A DNA stretch of 18,474 nucleotides from Bacteroidota bacterium (GTDB lineage Bacteria; Bacteroidota; Bacteroidia; Bacteroidales; VadinHA17): positions 1 through 18,474 of the forward strand of contig JADFUQ010000046.1 in NCBI GenBank assembly GCA_015222065.1, read 5' to 3'. Of this stretch, positions 13,672 through 18,474 are shown piece by piece (positions within the stretch are counted from its first letter, which is position 1; the number at the start of each line of letters is the position of its first letter). The notes under the pieces are model-generated. The model searched no databases and had not been told where the DNA came from. It saw only the letters and a program-made list of their open reading frames with translations. The position numbers and the translations under genes are program-made.

Positions 13672-15318
13672 CTACTTTACCAACTTTTTAACATAACAAT
13701 ATTCGCCTGATAGCACTTTTATTATATATATTCCTTGTGACAAACCGCCAAGATTATCGATTGTGAGCTCAAATTCTCCACCCGGCAGATTTACATATCT
13801 TTTTTGTTTTATCATTTTTCCCTGGATATCGTAAAGTTCAATAAATATGTCCTTTGGTGCAATCTGGATAAATAGCAGAGATATCCTGTCAAGAAATGGA
13901 TTCGGATAAATTCCTTTAATACGGATACTTGAGTAAGGCAGGTCGGCTCCGATTTGTGATAAAGCATTGGCAAAATTTGGTAGTCCATAACCGATAAGAG
14001 TATCCGGGTTCTGATACTGGCTACTACTCTGTTTTATCATTTCAATAATTTCTACATTACTCAGTTGGTAATTAGCTTGCCAGAGGCAGGCGGCGAGGCC
14101 CGAAATTACCGGAGCAGAACAGGATGTACCGTTACATCCTATCAAGCTGCCCAAACCCTGGGCAACGGTTCCAACACCCTGGGCAGCAATATCTGGTTTA
14201 ATACGACCATCATATGATGGACCTACTGAACTAAAAGGAGCAAGCACACCATATCCATCAACTGCACCAACTGCAAGTATGCTGTCAGCATCAGCAGGGG
14301 CGGTAATATATTTCCATAATTTATTCCCTTCATTACCTGCACTTACCACAACGAGAATGCCTTTTGAAGCAGCCAAAACAGCTCCCTTTGAGATACGTGT
14401 TGTTCTTCCGTCCATCTCTTTGTATGTGTAGCTTTGCAATGTATCATCGAAGGTTGAGTATCCCAGCGAGGTGTTTATCACATCAACACCTGCACTATCC
14501 ACAAACTCGGCGGCAGAAACCCAGTTTTCTTCTTCAATCCGGTGCTCAGATCCGGTGTCTTCCGACCTTAATAACCAATAATCTGCTTCGGGTGCCGAGC
14601 CTGTTAATTCGTTTGGCAGGTTACCACCCAGGATTGACAGAATTGTCATGCCATGTGAGTGTGCATCAAGCACCCAATTATCGCCATCAACAAAATCGCG
14701 CTGCCCCAGTATCTGATTATTTGTCCATAAACTATCGAAAGCCGGTAAAATATCTGCATCAGTAAATCCGGCATCAATCACAGCAATTTGCATGCCTTCA
14801 CCCTTATATCCATATTCATGTAAAATATGACCATTAAGCATTGTTAACTGATCATTTTGTGTTGTTTGTTTTACTAAATCAGCACAGGATTCAGGGATAA
14901 ATTTATTCCTGAGTGATTTCTTTTGAACAGAGGGTTTTACAAGTGTAACTGAATCGATAAATGTAATCTTACAAATGGTGTCAAGTAAAATGGTGTCCCC
15001 TGTCTCGATGAGTACTGTATTAAACCATTTTGATCTGTTGATGATCCTGAGCCCCAGGGATTTTAAGCTGTCAGTATAGTGTGGATTAACAGGCAGATCA
15101 GACTCAGTAATAGCTATGTTTTGCCTTATTCTTCTCTGGATAGCTCTTTGTGAAAGGAATTCTTCCGGTTTTTCAATCGAATAAGGGTTCCTGTTTTTAT
15201 CTGCAAATTCAATACGGTATTTAGCGAAATTCTGGGCTAAAGTAACCGGACTAAAAAACAATATTATAATTAGTCCGGTAAGAAGTTGCCTCGGGATTAT
15301 GCGGGTGTGGCTATACAT
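13672..15318 (-). CDS. Secreted S8 (subtilisin-family) serine peptidase with type IX secretion sorting domain
   Basis: The product has 548 residues. A signal peptide (about 1-29, ending SPVTLAQ) is followed by a propeptide-like region (about 31-140, KYRIEFADKNRNPYSIEKPE) and the subtilase domain. The catalytic residues are Asp182 (AVIDAGFTD), His222 (HSHGMT), the oxyanion Asn329 (SAGNEG) and Ser399 (GTSCSAP). The C-terminal 80 residues start with the IYPNPF motif and end GIYIIKVLSGEYCYVKKLVK, a type A T9SS sorting domain. The protein should cross the outer membrane by T9SS and be attached to the surface or released. The catalytic triad is complete, so activity is expected, but the substrate is unknown. 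It lies 31 bases downstream of the MORN-like gene and 3 bases upstream of xseA, apparently in one transcription unit. Confidence 0.95.
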   Translation of the reverse strand: MYSHTRIIPRQLLTGLIIILFFSPVTLAQNFAKYRIEFADKNRNPYSIEKPEEFLSQRAIQRRIRQNIAITESDLPVNPHYTDSLKSLGLRIINRSKWFNTVLIETGDTILLDTICKITFIDSVTLVKPSVQKKSLRNKFIPESCADLVKQTTQNDQLTMLNGHILHEYGYKGEGMQIAVIDAGFTDADILPAFDSLWTNNQILGQRDFVDGDNWVLDAHSHGMTILSILGGNLPNELTGSAPEADYWLLRSEDTGSEHRIEEENWVSAAEFVDSAGVDVINTSLGYSTFDDTLQSYTYKEMDGRTTRISKGAVLAASKGILVVVSAGNEGNKLWKYITAPADADSILAVGAVDGYGVLAPFSSVGPSYDGRIKPDIAAQGVGTVAQGLGSLIGCNGTSCSAPVISGLAACLWQANYQLSNVEIIEMIKQSSSQYQNPDTLIGYGLPNFANALSQIGADLPYSSIRIKGIYPNPFLDRISLLFIQIAPKDIFIELYDIQGKMIKQKRYVNLPGGEFELTIDNLGGLSQGIYIIKVLSGEYCYVKKLVK

Positions 15319-15349
15319 TTTATTATGTATAATGGTAAATAACTCATGT

Positions 15350-16201
15350 TTAATGCTTCATTCTGTTATCGCGAATGTCAGGTTCTTTGAATTTTCCTTC
15401 TTCCTGTTCAAAACTCTCAAATATTTTTCGCTCATATTCATTTAATTCGTCTTTATTAAGAACTTCCCCATAATGGTATTTAATAGTTAATTTTATTTCT
15501 CCTTTCTCATTATAATATAACCATTTTCCATGTCGGAGATCTTTCCGGTACACACCTTTTACTTTCAAATTTCCATTATGGTAAAAAGCTTCGTAATCAC
15601 CTTGTAATTTATCATTAAGGTATGTTGAATTTATAACGGGTTTTTCGTTTAGGTAGTAACGGGTCCATTTCCCCTGCTTTATCCCGCTTTTCCAATGAAT
15701 TTCTTCAGTAATTTTTCCATTCTCATAATACTTATAAGATACCCCGTCTTTTTTTCCATTTACATAGTTCTCAAGGGATGATAGATAACCTCCATAGAAA
15801 GAGAAATATTTCCATTGCCCCTCTTTTTTCATATCAATAAATGTTCCTTCCGCGGCTTTCTTTTCATTTTGGTAGAATAGAGTTGCCTTTACAGTTTTCC
15901 CATCTTCTTTGTAATTCATGATGGCCTTAATCGTGTTCCCCGGGAAGAATCTTTTAAATTCCCCAACTGGTTTATCATTTATAAAATATCCCTCATACTC
16001 CGGATTTCCATTGTCATAATATTTTTTCCAATGTCCTTGTTTTAATCCATTATCATCAATATAGTTAAATAATGTATCACTACTTATATTTTCCTGGGCT
16101 AAGGTGACAGGGCAAATAAGAACAAGTAATATATAAATCAGTAGCTGTATTTCCCTGTTTTCAGAAAAACATTTTACGAATTTTGATAGAGCAATTTTCA
16201 T
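15350..16201 (-). CDS. Exported MORN/YwqK-like repeat protein
   Basis: This 283-residue protein starts with a hydrophobic signal (about residues 18-36, ending CPVTLAQ) and is then built of repeated beta-hairpin units of the MORN_2/YwqK type. Examples are GLKQGHWKKYYDNGNPEYEG, NGKKDGVSYKYYENGKITEE, GIKQGKWTRYYLNEKPV and RHGKWLYYNEKGEIK, roughly seven to eight units. The C-terminus is charged. Bacterial members are often labelled YwqK-family antitoxin, but no toxin gene is adjacent here, so that label is not supported. The role is unknown; a periplasmic or surface scaffold is possible. It is probably the first gene of the minus-strand unit, since the dnaK terminator lies upstream. No exact TAnnTTTG box was found at 16202-16340. 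Confidence 0.82.
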   Translation of the reverse strand: MKIALSKFVKCFSENREIQLLIYILLVLICPVTLAQENISSDTLFNYIDDNGLKQGHWKKYYDNGNPEYEGYFINDKPVGEFKRFFPGNTIKAIMNYKEDGKTVKATLFYQNEKKAAEGTFIDMKKEGQWKYFSFYGGYLSSLENYVNGKKDGVSYKYYENGKITEEIHWKSGIKQGKWTRYYLNEKPVINSTYLNDKLQGDYEAFYHNGNLKVKGVYRKDLRHGKWLYYNEKGEIKLTIKYHYGEVLNKDELNEYERKIFESFEQEEGKFKEPDIRDNRMKH

Positions 16202-16340
16202 AATAAGTTCATATAAGTGATATAAGGTTCTTCAGGATAATACGTAGTTATTTTGGAACACTATTCCATTCTTCCACCTGACACATATTCATTTTCCGGA
16301 TGAACCGTAAAAAATTTAGCTGATATGGAAATGTAAAGTT

Positions 16341-16371
16341 AAAAAAAAAGCCCCATTATTTGGGGCTTTTT
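16341..16371 (-). terminator. dnaK: Intrinsic terminator of dnaK
   Basis: AAAAAGCCCCA (16345-16355) pairs perfectly with TGGGGCTTTTT (16361-16371) around a 5-base loop. On the minus strand a run of nine T follows the GC-rich stem, 23 bases after the dnaK stop. It is nearly symmetrical but has the longer T-run on the dnaK side. It separates dnaK from the MORN-led unit. Confidence 0.93.
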
Positions 16372-16393
16372 CATATCATTGTAAAGTAACTAT

Positions 16394-18313
16394 TTACTTA
16401 ACTTCCTCAAAATCAACATCTGTTACTTCATCATCTCCTTTAGAACTATCCTCTTTTTTTGAAGATCCCGGGTCTTGTGCAGCACCCTGATTTGCTCCTG
16501 CAGCTTGTTCCTGGCTTGCTTTATACATTTCTTCTGAAGCAGCCTGCCATTTTGAATTCAAATCTGCCATTGCTTTATCGATAGCATCCGGATCCTGGTT
16601 TTTATGTGCTTCTTTAAGTACTTTTAACGAATCTTCAATAGGTCCTTTTTTATCAGCAGGAAGCTTGTCTCCAAACTCTTTCAATTGCTTTTCTGTTTGA
16701 AAGATCAAACTATCTGCAGCATTAATTTTGTCAGTTTTATCTTTAATTTTCTTATCAGACTCTGCATTTGCTTTTGCTTCATCTTTCATTTTATTGATCT
16801 CCTCCTCGGTAAGTCCTGAGGAAGCCTCGATACGGATTCTCTGTTCTTTTCCTGTCCCTTTATCTTTGGCTGATACATTTAGTATGCCATTTGCATCAAT
16901 GTCAAAAGTTACTTCGATTTGAGGCACCCCGCGTGGTGCAGGTGGTATTCCGTCAAGGTGAAATCTCCCTATAGTTTTATTCCCTGATGCAATTGGTCTT
17001 TCTCCCTGAAGAACATGGATTTCAACCGAGGGTTGATTATCAGCGGCTGTAGTAAATGTTTCAGTTTTCTTTGTAGGTATTGTTGTATTAGCTTCAATAA
17101 GGCGTGTCATAACACTTCCCATAGTTTCAATACCCAGTGAAAGTGGAGTGACATCAAGAAGCAGTACGTCTTTTACCTCACCTGTAAGAACTCCTCCCTG
17201 GATCGCTGCTCCAACAGCAACTACCTCATCGGCGTTAACACCTTTGCTTGGATTTTTCCCGAACAGTTTTTTAACTGTTTCTTGTATTGCCGGCATACGG
17301 GTTGAACCACCAACCAGTAATACTTCATCAATATCTGATGCATTTAAACCGGCATCTTTAAGAGCTTTTTCGCATGGAGCTATAACCTGTTGGGTTAGTT
17401 TATCTGTCAACTGCTCGAATTTCGATCTTGATAGTTTCTTAACCAGATGTTTAGGCACTCCGTCAACCGGCATTATATAGGGAAGGTTTATCTCTGTAAT
17501 TGTTGAACTTGAAAGTTCAATTTTAGCCTTTTCAGCAGCTTCTTTAAGTCTTTGAACTGCCATTGGGTCTTTCTTAAGGTCAGCCCCTTCATCTTTCTTA
17601 AATTCGTCTGCCAGCCAGTTGATAACAATATCATCAAAATCATCACCACCAAGGTGAGTGTCACCATTAGTCGATTTAACTTCAAATACTCCATCACCCA
17701 ACTCAAGGATAGAGATATCGAAGGTTCCTCCACCGAGGTCAAAAACTGCAATTTTTACATCACTTGCCTTTTTGTCAAGACCATATGCAAGTGAAGCAGC
17801 AGTAGGTTCATTGATTATTCTTTTAACATTGAAACCGGCAATCTCACCGGCTTCTTTTGTTGCCTGCCTTTGTGAATCACTAAAATATGCAGGAACAGTG
17901 ATTACAGCATCCGTAATTTCTTCCCCGATATATTCTTCTGCAGTCTTTTTCATTTTTTGTAAAACCATAGCAGATAACTCCTGTGGTGAGTATTTGCGAT
18001 CGTTTATCTTGACTCTTGGAGTGTTATTATCACCTTTTATTACCTCGTATGGCATTCTTGTTATATCTTTCTGGAGCTTATCATATTTTTCACCCATAAA
18101 CCGTTTTATTGAAGAAACAGTTTTTCGCGGGTTTGTAATAGCCTGACGTTTTGCAGGATCTCCCACTTTTCTTTCACCATTTTCGACAAAAGCGATCACT
18201 GAAGGAGTAGTTCTTTTCCCCTCACTGTTTGGAATAACAACGGGTTCATTACCTTCCATAACAGCAACACATGAGTTTGTGGTTCCAAGATCAATTCCAA
18301 TTATTTTTCCCAT
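16394..18313 (-). CDS. dnaK: Chaperone protein DnaK (Hsp70)
   Basis: This 639-residue cytoplasmic ATP-dependent chaperone works with DnaJ and GrpE. The ATPase domain contains IGIDLGTTNSCV (5-16), RIINEPTAASLAYG (165-178), VFDLGGGTFDISIL (190-203) and LLVGGSTRMPAIQ (332-344). The interdomain linker is DVLLLDVTPLSLG (382-394), followed by the substrate-binding beta domain (about 390-505), the helical lid, and an acidic tail ending in DEVTDVDFEEVK, the usual C-terminal signature. Length and motifs are complete. ATG at 18313 gives the standard MGKIIGIDLGTT start. It is a single-gene unit within the window with its own terminator; dnaJ and grpE are not adjacent on the visible side. Palindromic TGAC/GTCA motifs lie upstream. 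Confidence 0.98.
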   Translation of the reverse strand: MGKIIGIDLGTTNSCVAVMEGNEPVVIPNSEGKRTTPSVIAFVENGERKVGDPAKRQAITNPRKTVSSIKRFMGEKYDKLQKDITRMPYEVIKGDNNTPRVKINDRKYSPQELSAMVLQKMKKTAEEYIGEEITDAVITVPAYFSDSQRQATKEAGEIAGFNVKRIINEPTAASLAYGLDKKASDVKIAVFDLGGGTFDISILELGDGVFEVKSTNGDTHLGGDDFDDIVINWLADEFKKDEGADLKKDPMAVQRLKEAAEKAKIELSSSTITEINLPYIMPVDGVPKHLVKKLSRSKFEQLTDKLTQQVIAPCEKALKDAGLNASDIDEVLLVGGSTRMPAIQETVKKLFGKNPSKGVNADEVVAVGAAIQGGVLTGEVKDVLLLDVTPLSLGIETMGSVMTRLIEANTTIPTKKTETFTTAADNQPSVEIHVLQGERPIASGNKTIGRFHLDGIPPAPRGVPQIEVTFDIDANGILNVSAKDKGTGKEQRIRIEASSGLTEEEINKMKDEAKANAESDKKIKDKTDKINAADSLIFQTEKQLKEFGDKLPADKKGPIEDSLKVLKEAHKNQDPDAIDKAMADLNSKWQAASEEMYKASQEQAAGANQGAAQDPGSSKKEDSSKGDDEVTDVDFEEVK

Positions 18314-18398
18314 AATTTATATTGTTTTATTGTTTGAGATTATTTAATTATCAAATTGTTTGTCAACATTGTTCAATCATTGTGCCATAATAAAACTC

Positions 18399-18473
18399 TG
18401 ACATTTTTTCGTCAATCTTGTCATCTGGGTTTATCCCTAATAAGATATTCTCCGTTTTGATGACAAAAAGTCA
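18399..18473. promoter_or_regulatory. Two TGAC...GTCA palindromes upstream of dnaK (possible operators)
   Basis: TGAC-N8-GTCA lies at 18399-18414 and TGAC-AAAAA-GTCA at 18461-18473, about 85 and 150 bases upstream of the dnaK ATG, with a further TTGTCA half-site at 18418-18423. The sequence is not a CIRCE element. The second site touches the window edge, so it may belong to a gene outside. No exact TAnnTTTG box for dnaK was found in 18314-18398. Confidence 0.35.
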
Positions 18474-18474
18474 G

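Noticed and set aside
14364..14765. A 133-codon plus-strand frame opposite the S8 peptidase gene
   Set aside because: It is antisense to the catalytic domain, with no recognisable domain or start context.
15230..16110. The matching PVTLAQ ends of the signal peptides of the MORN-like and S8 proteins
   Set aside because: The shared stretch is short and is a typical signal-peptidase cleavage context. It does not extend into the mature proteins.
15350..16201. Toxin-antitoxin interpretation of the YwqK-like protein
   Set aside because: The protein carries an export signal and neighbouring genes encode a peptidase and a nuclease subunit with housekeeping features. No toxin-like small gene is adjacent.
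17658..18146. A 162-codon plus-strand frame opposite dnaK
   Set aside because: It is antisense to a highly conserved gene and encodes low-complexity Ser/Ile/Phe-rich sequence. Its openness follows from dnaK codon usage.
18314..18474. CIRCE/HrcA element upstream of dnaK
   Set aside because: No TTAGCACTC/GAGTGCTAA inverted repeat is present in the visible upstream sequence.

Overview
The window looks like the chromosome of a Bacteroidota bacterium, probably an anaerobic or facultative member near the Bacteroidales/Marinilabiliales; a genus cannot be named from this. The grounds are low GC, TAnnTTTG-type -7 boxes in place of sigma70 -10 boxes, no Shine-Dalgarno sequences, a TonB-dependent receptor with a carboxypeptidase-regulatory-like N-terminal domain, a subtilase with a type IX secretion C-terminal sorting domain, and TPR-sensor histidine kinases.

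Left part (1-2844): the 3' end of an endonuclease/exonuclease/phosphatase-family gene (+) converges on a CCA-adding/HD-domain tRNA nucleotidyltransferase (-). That gene is divergent from a thioredoxin gene (+). A long imperfect hairpin repeat fills the convergent gap.

Thiamine cassette (2845-5833): a textbook TPP riboswitch with its own -7 box precedes a TonB-dependent outer-membrane receptor, so the receptor is predicted to import thiamine or a precursor. Two directly oriented copies of one intergenic repeat family bracket this cassette. The downstream copy has inverted arms around a decayed four-helix-bundle (S23/IVS-type) protein gene.

Aspartase region (5834-7937): a structured leader containing a 9-bp hairpin and an intrinsic-terminator-like hairpin lies just before a non-ATG gene. 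Its product fuses a cyclic-nucleotide-binding-like domain to a full aspartate ammonia-lyase.

Minus-strand cluster (16201 down to 7951): a secreted MORN/YwqK-like repeat protein, a secreted S8 peptidase, xseA, two paralogous TPR-histidine kinases and xseB. The two exonuclease VII subunit genes are separated by the kinase pair. One kinase has an intact ATP-binding domain and the other has lost key residues. No response regulator is in the window.

Right edge (16341-18474): dnaK (-) with a strong intrinsic terminator and palindromic TGAC/GTCA motifs upstream. No rRNA, tRNA, CRISPR array or transposase gene was seen. The observations most worth following are the cNMP-like/aspartase fusion with its possible attenuator leader, the repeat-bracketed thiamine receptor with the S23 relic, and the intact/degenerate kinase pair splitting the xse genes.
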